Origin: Mauremys mutica
Taxonomy: Eukaryota > Chordata > Testudines > Geoemydidae
Reading direction: 5' to 3'
Length of the DNA stretch: 64,000 bases
Assembly (NCBI RefSeq): GCF_020497125.1
Contig: NC_059075.1
Coordinates: 46,288,003-46,352,002 of the forward strand
The translations under genes were made by a program, and so were the position numbers. The notes beneath the pieces are model-generated. The model did not search any database. It saw nothing but the letters and a program-made list of their open reading frames with translations, and was not told where the DNA came from. Below are positions 9,655 to 23,327 of this stretch, piece by piece (the stretch's first letter is position 1; every line of letters starts with the position of its first letter).

Positions 9655-11777
9655 GTAAAAAAAACCAAACTTCTTCAAATTTAAAAAGACCATTGTTAAA
9701 TAGATGTCTCATTTCCTGAACAATTTAGCATATGTTCTTTGTTTCCACATAGCAGTCTGGTTGGTGCATGAGTTAGAAAAGAAGAGTGAAGGGAAATATT
9801 GAGATGAAAACTGTGAAGGGCACAAATCTGTCCCCTCAGGTATGAGTAAATAGAGTAGCAGCACAGTAAAGGTGCCTCCCTCCCCGACCCCCATAAAAGC
9901 TATACTCCCAAATCCTTCAATTCATGCCTCCACCTCACCTTCATATCCGTTCTTTGTTCAGATTGTTTATGCAAATGACCAGGATTTTTTTTTTTAACTC
10001 AGCAGTAACTGACTTCTAGGGGCCAGCATTAAATAAAACAAACCAAATACAGAAAAATCCTATTTTAAATTAAATTTAAGGGGGAGATCTTCAGAGGCAC
10101 AGACTGTCCATTTAACTTTCAGTAGGAAGCCAGGCACCTAACTGCTCATATGCCTTTTGAATACCTATTCCTAATCTAAATTATAATAGTGGAATTTAAT
10201 GTTAGTGATTTATGTATATATTTAGAACTTGACACTGTGTATTCTCCTACCAAGAGCTTCCTAAGAGAAAACTCCTCCGTTTGGGGACCAAAAACAAAAT
10301 TATAAGTTTCTCTAATAGTCAGACCGTTACCATCTTTAAATGCTGTCGTTATTTTTTTCAATTCCCTTCAAAATAGCTATAAGCATAAGCATTTTCATTG
10401 GTTTTTAATAAATAAAGTATGCACAGGGTGAAAGCCAAATGCCCTTGAGGCCTGACTTTGCACATTTTAAGTCAACTGCAAAATTCCCCAGTGACTTCAG
10501 TACAAGAAGGAGCAGGACACTGAGGACTACGACTGCTTTATTAGTGTAGTGTACTCCCTAGTATGGCTCATTAGTAAGGATGATGTGATTTGGTCACGGA
10601 TTCAGTGACTTCTTTGGCTCCGGCTTGGGCATACCCTGATTTTGTACATTTTTACCATGACTGCTCTGTAAATTTTGCCTAATTTTACTGTGACAAAATT
10701 GTTGCCATACATATTACCTTATGGTTCATTGCTAACTATAAACTAACTTAGGGAGATAGTTTGTGCACTATATCCTTACACTATATATGAAAAATAATTC
10801 CAAGCAGAATGAGACAAAGTAGCAATTACCATATATACTTGTTCATAAGCTGAATATTTTTTTTAGTAAAAAAGGGAAAAACCAGAGAAGAGGGTTGGCT
10901 TATGAATGGGTATAGAGAGGGAGAGGTGGGACACAGCCCCCTCCCCAACAGAGGGAGCAAGGAGAGGCAGCACAGCCAGCAGAGCCAGAAGGGAAGAGGC
11001 AGCGCCAGAGTCTTTCCGCTTCTGGCCACGCTGCTCTCCCCTAGACTCCAAAGCAGCTGCAGCTCCGGGGCAGGCACGCTGCGGCCGCACTGCCCGGTCT
11101 GGCCTGCCCCAGATAAGATGGGAAGGGCGGGGATGGGGAGAGTGTGGGGTTACTGGGCTAGGGGTTGGGTTATGTGGGGGGTGGTCACAGGGGTTACTCC
11201 CCTGACCCCGAGCTTCTCCCTTCCCCACCCCCTCAAATTTCCCCACCAGTTGCTGTCCCAGCCCATCAGGGTAAGCAGCTGGCATGCCGGGGCACTTTGT
11301 TTACTTAGGTTTACCTCTGTGCCTGCAGACACTCGAGGTAAACAAACCATCTTGGCCCGCCAGCAACTTATCCTGATGGCCCGGGAGCCAAAGTTTGCTG
11401 ACCCCTGAATTATAGGGTCGGCTTATGAACGGGTCATAAAAATTTTCCATTTTTACTTATCCATCTTGGGGGGAAGGAGGTCAGCTTATAAACGAACTGG
11501 CTTATGATTGAGTATATACGGTAATTTTCCCCTATTATTTTGAATATTTGTTCTGTGACTCTTTTTTACATTGTATCCTTTTTTTTTTTTTAAGGTGCCT
11601 GGACATGCACCTTCTTCCATTTTCCAGTCTCTGGGAGGCAGGCTGCTCCCAGTAGTCATTTTCAGCTCATTTTCCTCCTTTTTTTTTTTTTTTAAGTAAA
11701 GAGGGGGGCAAAAACCTAATTCCCATTTGTTTGGTTTTTCTCTGGGAGTTTAAGAAACAAAATATTTTATGCTTCAG
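9655..11777 (+). other. RALGAPA1 intron
   Basis: Contains one TA-flanked DNA transposon (10829-11521). The rest is AT-rich with poly-T runs (11580-11592, 11679-11693) and no gene. Confidence 0.8.
10829..11521 (+). mobile_element. Non-autonomous mariner/pogo-type DNA transposon, GC-rich core
   Basis: Ends are inverted repeats, CCATATATACTTGTTCATAAGC on the left (one or two mismatches) against GCTTATGATTGAGTATATACGG on the right, with TA on both sides (10827-10828, 11522-11523). Inner copies of GGCTTATGAA-type sequence occur at both ends. The core (about 10910-11400) is far richer in G+C than the intron. It carries several overlapping open frames of 66-168 codons with no recognisable domain, which is what GC-rich DNA gives by chance. 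Confidence 0.65.
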
Positions 11778-11915
11778 GAAAAAATGACAAACTCTGGTCA
11801 TGTTCAAAATTCAAGTTGGACAAGAAATGGCTGCCACCAAGATGCTTCCCATAAAATATCGGAAATAGATATCGCTGAGCAAAATATACGAGCTGGAGTA
11901 CAATCAGTGTTACAG
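11778..11915 (+). CDS. RALGAPA1: RALGAPA1 coding exon
   Basis: 46 codons in phase 0 between GCTTCAG at 11777 and CAG|GTACAG at 11916. It reads EKMTNSGHVQNSSWTRNGCH, then EQNIRAGVQSVLQ. The start is poorly conserved; the QNIRAG...VLQ end is diagnostic, and the frame meets both neighbours. Confidence 0.93.
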
Positions 11916-13149
11916 GTACAGAGTGCACTCTATTTTTTCCCCCTCTATTTTATTCTTTCCTGTTTAATGTGTTTTCTTTAATATTGTGTAAATAAAATGT
12001 TAATGGATAAAACGGAACATGATTACAGAATGAGTCTCCTGCTGTTCCATAACATCTTAGTGTTGCTAAATGATTGTAGATTTAATTAAGGGGGATGGAT
12101 AATAAAGCTATAATGATAGTTTAATGTGTTCTTACTGACTTCCTGCATTCTTTCTTCATTTTTGACATAACTAACACATAGTTTACAGGACTGCATTTAC
12201 TACTGTTGGGTCACACAAGGAAAAAATCTTTATTCCATATCTTCATTTCTACATCAGAAAGTGTACTCCATTCTACAGGGTGTTACAAAAAAAATTATCT
12301 AAACTAATCCACACTAGAAGATTGTTTGTATGAATTGATGAGTGCTGTCCTGTTTACTTTATGAAATTTTATCTATATTAGAACACATGTGGTGGCTTAA
12401 TGTTATAGCTGGAGATAAACAATTATTAGATCTTTGTTCTTTAGTTATTTTCATCATATTAACAGTTTATTTACATTTTTAAAATGTAATTAATACAAGG
12501 AGTTTTGGAACTTTGCATGGGTGTATTTTAAATAGAAATAACTTATTCAATACTATTGTTGTAAGTTGCAAATGCTGTAGTAAAGATTAGCTAGAGTTGT
12601 GTATATAGCCTTTATATTTTCATTTGTTTATATCTTCCTGAAAATTCTGCTTTTGGAATTGAAATTTTCTATAACTGGTCTTAGCACAGAGGTCAATTAT
12701 TTTGGACATTTTGAGCAAAATGCCTTGTTCTTGTGTTATAAGACACTGGGTTGTTTTTTTTTTTTTTAACCTTTTAGCGTGTTCAGTGTACATTTTGAGT
12801 CTCACCATGGGATTATTCAGGTGCATAAAGTCATTTATGAGCACAAGTCTTAGCAGTATTGGATGTCCACTGAGCGTGCTTACAGGCATTTTTTAGTTGC
12901 TGAGTGAAAAACCCCAACCTTTTTTAAATTGAAAGAAAAAATCCTTGAGCTTTCCTGCATTCATCAGGCAACTGGAACATAAGTTTTTAAAGTTGTAGGC
13001 GATATGATGTTAAGCAGAGACTCATTAGACTCAGCTATGTGACGTGCTAGGGAATGGGGAGAACTGATCTTTCTCCCTAGCAGACATACAGGCTGCTGAT
13101 CTTAGTTGTTACCGGGAAGCTTTGCAGGGAGGAGACTGCAAGTCTCATA

Positions 13150-13267
13150 GGGCTTGTCTGTGCAAATTCTCTGGTTAGACCTTGCTGCCGTTCACTAACA
13201 GTTCCCAAGAGCTACCCCTCTTTGAAATAGGAGTAGAGTGCGGCAGCAGGATCCACACAGATACTCA
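13150..13267 (+). mobile_element. Harbinger-type MITE, left half
   Basis: Begins GGGCTTGTCTGTGCA and contains AACAGTTCCC and CTTTGAAATAGGA, the same blocks in the same order as the outer element at 37124. Its right half is not recognisable beyond the neighbouring element that starts at 13268. Confidence 0.55.
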
Positions 13268-13550
13268 GGCCTGGTCTTCACTTAAAAATTAAATCGATAT
13301 CACTGAGGGCATTTTTGCACCTTGAGTCCCATAGTTAGGTTGATCCTAACCCCTTCAGTGTAAACATGGCAAGGTCAATGGTAGCATTCTTCTTTCAACC
13401 TAGCTACCACCTTTTTGGAAAGGTAAATTAACTACATTGACAGAAACACCCCTTCCATTGCTGTAAGAAGTATCTACACTATGATGCTACTGTGGCACAG
13501 CTGCAGAGCCATAGCTGTACCACTGTAACAGCTGTAGTGTAGACATGGCC
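13268..13550 (+). mobile_element. Harbinger-type MITE
   Basis: Left end GGCCTGGTCTTCACTT, right end TAGTGTAGACATGGCC (inverted repeats with few mismatches). The flanks TCA (13265-13267) and TTA (13551-13553) are a diverged 3-base target duplication. Non-coding. Confidence 0.75.
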
Positions 13551-13717
13551 TTAGTGCATAGCAGGCTAGGCTTTTCTGGCATGAAGATAGAGCATAGGGT
13601 GAAACAGTAAAAGCTTATTCTTTGGCAGAATCCAACCAAACAGTAGCAGCAGCAGAAATGTGCATTTGCTCCTCTCTCACTCCATTAACCTTTAACATGG
13701 GTCACTGTTGTGTTTAT

Positions 13718-13790
13718 ACAACGCCTAGTGCGATGGGGGTCCTGGTCTATATCTCGAGCTTCTAGGCACCAGGGTAGTACAAATAGTTAA
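13718..13790 (+). repeat. Interspersed repeat tail (GGGGTCCTGGTC type)
   Basis: Reads ACAACGCCTAGTGCGATGGG then GGTCCTGGTCTATATC and CTAGGCACCAGGGTAGTACA. This resembles the common amniote repeat tail with ...CACAATGGGGTCCTGGTC... The assignment rests on resemblance. Confidence 0.5.
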
Positions 13791-15085
13791 TAAAGACACC
13801 CAAGAAGATTTTTAAGGAAAACTGTTCCTGTAATATAGAATGTATAGACAGATGTGTGACCTCCTGCTTGGGGTACCCAGAATTGTGATCCCCTGAGTAA
13901 CTCCTCTCAGCCTCAGCAAGTGAGAGGTGGTTGTTTTTTTTCTTTTTGCTGCTCCCAAACCATGTATGAGCAACCTGAGACATTAGCTTGTCTGCCTTGC
14001 CACAAAACTCTTCAGTCCAAATCTTACCTTGCAGATAACAATCCGTGAATCCCAACTCCTGAGTTACCCAGAGATGTTTCTCTGGAGTGTCCAGTCCCTC
14101 CTCACTGGACAGTCACAGAAATTAAGTTCACTGCCTCCAAAGTGAAAATGTATGCGCCAGCCTGTATTGCTCGCTGAGGACTCACCTTCCAGTTTAATAC
14201 ACCGCACAGAGAGATTCTTGTTTTATTACAAAACTGAGTTTATTAAAAAAGAACAGAGATTGAAGTGATACTGAATATGAATAGAAGACAAGTGTGGTTA
14301 CAAAGCAAACAAAACACTTTCTAGTGACTAAAATTTAATTTCAGCAAGTTACAATCTTTGTGTAAGCAAGTTTCTCGCTTACAGTGAAGTTTCCACCAAC
14401 TCTTGCCTTTCAGCCCAAGAGGATCAGCTTTAATAGGCACAGTGGGTGCTGTATCCTATCAACCCTTAGGTGAAGGGTAACTAAACGGTCTCTTTGCTCC
14501 CCTTTATAATACTTCAAAGTCCATTGACTTTCTCAGAAAGGTTTCTTGGGGTGCAGATTCTGTCCCCCCAGTGTGGTTGTTAAATGGTTTTCTCCCCCTC
14601 TCATTTAGCTTGATGTCTGTTTACTTTATGTATAAATGTATTTCTGTTGTACTTTTGCCTGTAACCAAACAGGTCACGTAAGTAAATGCACATTTTTGTC
14701 TGGGTTCATGCTGTGCCTCCCAAATACATTTTAAAATCATATTTCCAGCACACATCTACAACTCTTTGTATACAATCCATGCATACATCACACAATGATT
14801 TTCAGAACCAGTGTGTTGCCAGTTTACATATGATACCTTAGATGACACCTTTTGAGAAAGATATTGTGACAATAGTGTGTTGGGGCAATGAGTGTGTGAG
14901 GCCTGATGTAAGGTACAGTATGGGGTGGGGGTGCTCTAAAAGTGGCCACTGAAGGGTTCCTGTGATCACCCCCTTCCCTCTTGCAATGCTGCAGGAGAGT
15001 CATGGCCCATGACTAAAGCATGTAGGTGCTGCAGTAATGCAAGTAATTAATAAGACACAAAATGGGGAAGAACTAGCTAGGTGGT

Positions 15086-15766
15086 AGTGGTGCTGAAAAG
15101 GATTGGGGGTCATAGTGGATCACAAATTGAATGAATCAACAATGTGATGGAATTGCAAAAAAGGGCTATCATCATCCTGGGGTGTATTAACAGGAATGTC
15201 ATATGCCAGACACAGGAGGTAATTTCTCCTTTCTACTCAGCATTTGTGAGGACTCAGCTGGAATACTGTGTCCAGTTCTGGATGCCACACTTTAGGAAAG
15301 ATGGTGATAAACTGGAGAGAGTCCAGAGGATAGTAACAAAAACGGTAAAAGGTTTAGAAAATCTGACCTATGAGGAAAGGTTTAAAAAAAAAAAAAGCAT
15401 GTTTAGTCTTGAGAAAAGAAGATTGAAGGGGGACTTGATAAATCTTCAGAGATGTTAAGGGCTCTTGTAAAGGGGACAGTGATCAGTTGTTCTGTGTCCT
15501 CCAAAGGTAGGATAAGAAGTAGTGGATTTAATCTGAAGCAAGGGAGATTTATATTAGATATTAGGAAACACTTTCCAACTATAAGGGCAATTAAGCTCTG
15601 GAATAGGCTTCCAAGGGGGACTGTATGGAATCCATCATTGGAGGTTTTTAAGAACAGGTTGGACAGACACCTCTCAGGAATGGTCTTGGTCCTGCTTCAG
15701 TGCAGCAGGATCGACTAGGTGCCCTCTCAAGGTCCCTTCCAGCACTACATTTCTATGATTCTACAA
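15086..15766 (+). mobile_element. CR1 LINE, 3' fragment
   Basis: Open pieces read RTQLEYCVQFWMPHFRKDGD, LERVQRIVTKTVKGLENLTY, then LWNRLPRGTVWNPSLEVFKN, all from the C-terminal end of CR1 ORF2. It is followed by the CR1 tail GGTCCCTTCCAGCACTACAT and the terminal TTCTATGATTCTA repeats. Strongly 5'-truncated, with a frameshift near 15452. Confidence 0.88.
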
Positions 15767-17021
15767 TCAGGATCTGAAGTGAAAACTCCATCCATATTGC
15801 GTTCTCTTTGACAACAATAAGGAAATTTACAACAAGGTGTCAGAGATTAGCTAAACTATGGATTGGATGAAATGCCAAGCATTGTTGGGAGAACATTAAA
15901 GCCTCTGGTAAAGTAAGACTGGAGACAACAACAGTAGCATTGGTTCAGCACGAATAACCTGCCCTTTTTTTGATGTGATGTACATTATTCTTGGGCCGAG
16001 CCAGGCCAGGCCACTGATAAAGCCTTCTCAGTTTATCAGAGCCACCGCAACAAATGAGTAAGGTGAATACGCTTTGAGTCCCAAACAGTGTGTCTTACCA
16101 CATGAAGTGCAGCTGGCAGAGGAGACAAACCAGAGCAATCAAGACATGCAGACATTCATGCAAGGTATTGTGCTCTCTACATTTATTGGATCTTATTTCT
16201 GGTGTGTGCTTGAAAATAGAAGGGGGTTTACTGTGTCAGCATCGCAAGCTACTGATGTTATAAGGACAGTGATAGCTGCCAGTAAAAAAAGTCTGCTTAC
16301 CATTTCCCAGAGATGAACAAAGCTGCAAATGGAGCCTAGAATATCTCTGGTGCTGCTTTGTTCTCTGCCCAACCCCCCCCCCCCCACACACACACACTAA
16401 TGTGGCATAGCCAAACTCCCATTCCTGCTGCCTTTGCAACCAAACTGCTTTTTTTCTGTAAGCTTCTAGTTGTCAGTATAGCTGATTTCATAAGGAGAGA
16501 AATAGCAATCATACCCATTTAACTGTCTCTTATTTAAACTTATTAAAGCCAAATAGAACACCAGATTGAGTTAAGGCATTATGTTTTATTGGGAACCAAA
16601 GTCCCAAGCAGTAATAAAGTAATTGGTACATGAAGCCCAAAATTCCTCATTGGCCTGCAGGAGAAGGACAAATATTTAATACACATATTCACCTCTGTTC
16701 TTTCTCCTTATAATAAAGACAACATTCAAGGGCACAAACATATAAAGCATTAGGAATTTTGGAGAAGTATGTATATGATTATTCTTTGTTCAGTTCCTTA
16801 CTATTGCTTCTAAAAGCACTAATCAAGAATAGATATTTCTGAAACTAATGGCACACATTCTAAAGAATACATAGTATTTTACCAGTGACTTCCCGAGGCA
16901 GACCTTAACAGTGGGAACCCTAAATTCTTTCAAGTCCAGCACACAGCAGCATTTCAGTCCTGCAACAGGAATAAATGCCTGCTGCCAAATATAACTAATC
17001 TCTGCTCTGCTTTTTCAACAG

Positions 17022-17167
17022 ACCAGGAAGGCACAGCTGCCATGCTGAGTCTAGAAGGTGCTGAGTCCCCTTCCGTTGCAGCTGCTTGCATTTCAGTGGA
17101 ACAGAAAAGGAAAATTACCCTACCTCCTTCTAAAAACTTGAAGAGGAAAAAGCTGGCAAAGGACTAA
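17022..17167 (+). pseudogene. Possible relic of a Harbinger Myb-gene second exon
   Basis: After TTTTTCAACAG the frame reads DQEGTAAMLSLEGAESPSV and ends in a basic run, LKRKKLAKD, then a stop. The place (upstream of, and convergent with, the transposase relic at 18080-18760) and the basic motif resemble the second exon of the Myb-like gene in the intact element at 58926. Inference from layout; weak. Confidence 0.3.
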
Positions 17168-18079
17168 ATATTGAGCTGCAGATACCCAAAGCAGACGAGA
17201 GTAAAACTGCAGCTATATAACCAATGACTTCATGAGTGTATAGGCCAAGAGATGCAAATCAGAAGAATCAGAAAACCAGGCTCAACTTCGGAGGCAAATA
17301 TTTGAGGCTTCTACTCCCACTATGAAAAAGGAAGAGTGAGAACTTACTCTGGAGTATTAATGTAATGTCACCTTCCACCAACCTCACTCTGGAATCTTTC
17401 ATTCTAGTAGTGGTTCCTTTAACCTCCATGTTGTTCTTGTCCTACCTGTTATCCTACTCTACTCTTTCTTACTAATGCTGTCCCCAATGACCTGGTTCAA
17501 TGCCTGTTGAAATCCAATGGAAAAACTCCCGTTGACTTAAATGAGCACTTGATCGGGCCCTAAACCTAATGTCTTCCTCAGCGCAGTAACTCAGAAACTA
17601 TTCAAATGTACAGTCAATCTTAACAAACTATATTATTTTCAGATCCCAAGTTGGGGGGTGATTGTTTATTAAAAGCTGTATTTTACAATATACCATATGT
17701 TTCATGGTTTCCTAAAGAATGAGAAATAAAAACGTTGATACCTGAAGTATTTTGTCTCTTCGAATTTGAAACAGATAAATTAGTCAAAAATTATAGCGGC
17801 TGTAATAAATAAATAAATAAATAAAAGGTACTCCCATACTTAATCAGTTTGAGCATTATCCATATCCAAGAGGTAGGTATTCAAAGCTCAGCTCAGCTCA
17901 GTTGGTAGCCTATGGCTGTTGAGACTTGATTATTTTCTCTTCTCTCCCATTTGCTGCTGTATTGGCAGAGAACACTTTGCATTAAGTTAGCTTTCCTGAC
18001 ATGGTCTCCTGTATATCAGGAATTGGAGGTGTCTGAGATGTATTAACTTTGTCTCCAAATTATTCTCTGTTTGTCTGGA

Positions 18080-18760
18080 AAACCTCCCCATGTTGTCATA
18101 TAGTGTTGTATAAACCACAGCATCCCAAAATGGCATTGGAACATTTCAAAAGGCGTCTCATCTGCCCTTCAGTCTCATGAGGCATATTCTATTCTTTTGG
18201 AGGCAGTATTTAAAGCAGTGTCTTGCTCTTGGGATAATCCAGATATAATTTCATTAACCAGGAAGCAAAGAATAGGCAGGATCACAAGAATCCCTGTGGT
18301 TGCACTCTATTAACATTTGGTGTGCATGGTAAAAAATAATATCCCAGCTGGTACAAGCCGGAGTTCCTGAGACACCATATATAATGCACTTTGGCAGGCC
18401 AGCTAAAGTAAATATCCAGGACATCACATTTGTGATCAACAAAGGCTTACAACACAGTAGATTTAGTACCTTTTCTGGTTGAATTGCTTGGTGCTTTGTC
18501 TAGTAGATGGAGAATGGGCAGTTGAGTTCCATCAGTAGATCCATTGCAGCTGGGAAGCCTTATTTACAAATGCTTCTTACCTTAGAGGAATGCTTATTAG
18601 TAATAAGAGGCCTCTCTAGGATTGTATATATTTCATTGCTTACCCTGAATGCAATAACCTTTCCAAGAAATTTGCACATGTACGTGTTCCAGTGGGCTTT
18701 AATCTTTATTTGTGGCCAGTCTCCACAATGCGTAAAGCTATTCTCATACTGAGAGTCTAG
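18080..18760 (-). pseudogene. Decayed PIF/Harbinger transposase
   Basis: Read on -, three blocks of a Harbinger transposase survive in order but in shifted frames. LPSCNGSTDGTQLPIL near 18510-18555 is the first catalytic Asp region. VDHKCDVLDIYFSWPAKV near 18380-18435 is next. A LKCSNAILGCCGLYNT-like block near 18105-18175 corresponds to the C-terminal LHN(I/V)C region. The intact relative at 62080-63315 has FPNCGGAIDGTHIPIL, then VDHRGRFTNIFVGWAGKV. Stops and frameshifts make it non-functional and much older than that element. Confidence 0.65.
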
Positions 18761-19678
18761 CTGTCATGTTAGGCTAAGTTGCATACAGAAAGAATTAAAG
18801 GTGTGTGTTTATCTGAAAGATTTTCAGCCACTCATTTTAGATTCTCAGTGCAGTCCTATCAAGACACTGGACCAAGTCTCAAAATTGGCACTCATCTTGA
18901 GCAGGTATGGTGACCAGGATCTAAGCACAGCAGACATTGATGTCAGGCTGCTCATCTTGGAGCATTGTCCCATAAATAATGCTTCAAAGATTGCGATCAC
19001 CTTTCTTAGTTCTTCTAAATTGTTCCCATTGCTGTTTTGTTCTGTTCTTTTTTTAATGCTGAGCAAGACTTGTTTACAGAATTGAAGGTAACTGTACATG
19101 GCTGACTCTGATACTTTAGAGTTCATTGTGGCAGTATGGACTGGAGTGTTGGAATCTTGGGCTAGCTATACAAAACTCCTAGAATGCTGCTAAGTGTAGG
19201 GCAGCCTCTTTGGTAAATATCCCAAATATTAGCAAGCAGTGCTATACGCTGTGGAATAAAAACTTCAAGTCCGGAAATTCCACCATCATTGTCAGGCACA
19301 CTGTGTGTGTATATAGATCCGCTATCATGGTTTTATCAAGTGTTACTTTGTGGTTGCAGTTACAGAGGACAGCAGTGGGTTTATGCTGTTGGATGTTCTC
19401 CAGTTTTAACACAGCCTTGAGTAATTTTCCATATAATATATCTGAAGAAATTTGTACAGAAAATGTGAAAACTTTTCTCTTCTGCTAAACTGAAACTTAA
19501 ACCAATTTTATTCTTGAATTTGTCACTCATTAAAGCAGGCTAAACAAGTGATGTACCTATGAAAATTTACATCACTACTTTTATTTTCTACGGTTATCTG
19601 TTGAGTTGTTTTAATTAGAGCTAAAGCTGGCTAGCTTCTCAGGCTAATAATTTTAATTGCCACTTCTTTTGTTTATAG

Positions 19679-21852
<2,174 letters not shown>

Positions 21853-21982
21853 GGAGCAGATGTTACTTGTGCTGCTCAGGGTCACAGAATCTGTGCTGAA
21901 GATGCCATCCCAGGCTTTCCTGCAGTATCAAGGAAGAAAGAACTCCACTTTAGCAGGAAGACTTGCAGGACCTCTTTTTCAG
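21853..21982 (+). CDS. RALGAPA1: RALGAPA1 coding exon with a GC donor
   Basis: Acceptor TTTGCAG at 21852. The first G completes Trp, then [20 protein letters not shown] and [20 protein letters not shown], ending LFQ. The following bases are GCAATT instead of GT; reading on hits a stop within four codons, and the next exon (23991) begins with the expected TLIVAW. The exon must therefore end at 21982 and use a GC donor. Confidence 0.94.
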
Positions 21983-22107
21983 GCAATTAAATAAAAATTT
22001 AATACGAGTTTTAACTTTGGCTATGAGGCTGGTTGCAACAAAAGCAGTTGCCGTGTTTGTCATCTGCAGTGGTATTGTAGCCGAGTCAGTCCCAGAGTAT
22101 TGAAGAC

Positions 22108-22254
22108 AAGGTGGGTGATGCAATATCTTTTATTGGACCAACTTCAGTTGGTGAGAGAGACAAGCTTTTGAGCTTACATGGCTTCAGGACAGAAGAAGAG
22201 CTCTGTGTAAGTTCAAAAGTTGGTCCAATAAAAAAAAATTACATCGCCCACCTT
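22108..22254 (+). repeat. Long inverted repeat (hairpin)
   Basis: Left arm 22108-22145 (CAAGGTGGGTGATGCAATAT...) and right arm 22218-22254 (...ACATCGCCCACCTT) are inverted copies with few mismatches. Inner segments (GAGCTTACAT, TGTAAGTTC) also pair. It resembles a repeat common in turtles and other tetrapods, with TTTTATTGGACCAACTT. Confidence 0.8.
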
Positions 22255-22576
22255 CTCTCTTTGTTATATGTGAGACTAGAATTTTTAATAAGCATATTGC
22301 CTAAATATTGAGACCACTGCATGTTAAAGGGCTAGTTGCATCTGATAATAGCATTACTATATATAACAACATGCTGACAACTATTTGTCTGAGTTGGGGG
22401 TGATTATTTTTTGTCAAGGTCCAGCTCCCCTTCCCATACCCCTGTTTGCCTGCCAGCTCCATACCCACCCTGCCCAGAGAGTAAGGTGATGCACGAGGCT
22501 GGCCTGAGGCATCTGGCATTGCTACTGTTCCCCCTCACCCCTCTAAACATTCCTCCGTACCCACCAATTGAGCCAA

Positions 22577-22985
22577 GTAACAGAAATGGGCCAGGGGGGA
22601 GAGGAATGGGTGTGGGCTGGGATCTGGGGCGCAAAGCAAGGTGTGAATGTGTGTGAGTACTTTTGAGTTTGGACTGAGGAGATGAAGCTGTTGGAATCTA
22701 TAATCAGCTAGAGGTACGATGCCCCTCTGGGGGATGGGACAATAGAGGGGCAGGAAGGAGGCTCTGGGTAGTGGGAGGGACCAATGGGACTCCAGATAGC
22801 AGCCCTGGGGATATGGTAGGAGGCTGGGATGTGGCAGAAACAGGTGATTGGAGACAGACGGGGGAGGGAAAGAGGCCGGTTGGGGCTCCGAGGACTGGCC
22901 CCGAAGGACAGGGAGTGGGGAGGGCCAGGTTGGGGGCTCAGGGACGGGGACACGAGGCTGGGGTTGGGACATGGGACTCTGCTGT
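22577..22985 (+). repeat. G-rich low-complexity tract
   Basis: Dense G runs (for example GGCCAGGGGGGAGAGG, GGGGGAGGGAAAGAGG) with C-rich sequence just before. Overlapping open frames on both strands are what such composition yields. No repeat family recognised. Confidence 0.6.
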
Positions 22986-23232
22986 TCAGCCAGCGTAGAC
23001 CCTTAAACCAAATGCCTCAGACCTCCTGAGCCTCCCACTAACTTACATATGCTTTCCCAGAGTTCCACTGATGCTGTGGGCACTTGGATTAAGCTAGAAG
23101 CCCATGTTGGGGACAACATGGCAAGAAAACAAGGAATACAGGCTCAGTAAAGGAGTTTCTGAACTGTAGTCATGTTACTGTTAAAGCACTTGAGAGTTAC
23201 AGTTCTTTGGAAAAATACCCTCCAGTCTGATC

Positions 23233-23327
23233 CAGGGCTTTGGAGCAGAGCCCGGAGCACAGAGCAGTGGAGCTGCAGGTTTTTGCCTGGAGCTGGAGCG
23301 GAGCCGGTGCACAGCTCCAAATCCCTG
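23233..23327 (+). mobile_element. 95-bp hAT-type MITE
   Basis: Inverted ends CAGGGCTTTGGAGC and GCTCCAAATCCCTG (one mismatch) with a perfect 8-base target duplication, GTCTGATC, at 23225-23232 and 23328-23335. The body is itself palindromic (GAGCC, GGAGC blocks). No coding content. Confidence 0.88.

Larger units (their letters stand above)
11916..19678 (+). other. RALGAPA1 intron with repeats
   Basis: Contents: Harbinger MITEs at 13150-13550, a repeat tail at 13718-13790, a CR1 at 15086-15766 and a decayed Harbinger transposase near 18080-18760. The stretch 13800-14880 may be an old repeat (long T/A-rich, no frame), but I cannot classify it. 11916-13149 and 15770-17000 hold nothing recognisable apart from a C run plus (CA)n at 16374-16399 and (AATA)n at 17803-17825. 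Confidence 0.75.

Noticed and set aside
10863..11408. Open frames of 140 and 168 codons on both strands
   Set aside because: They overlap on opposite strands inside a GC-rich transposon core and show no domain-like sequence.
13800..14880. Possible old LTR or DNA-element sequence
   Set aside because: Some phrases feel familiar from turtle repeats, but I found no ends, duplications or coding blocks, so no family is claimed.
22404..22972. Proline-rich frames up to 145 codons on -
   Set aside because: Low-complexity product of G-rich DNA; no start context, family or conservation sign.
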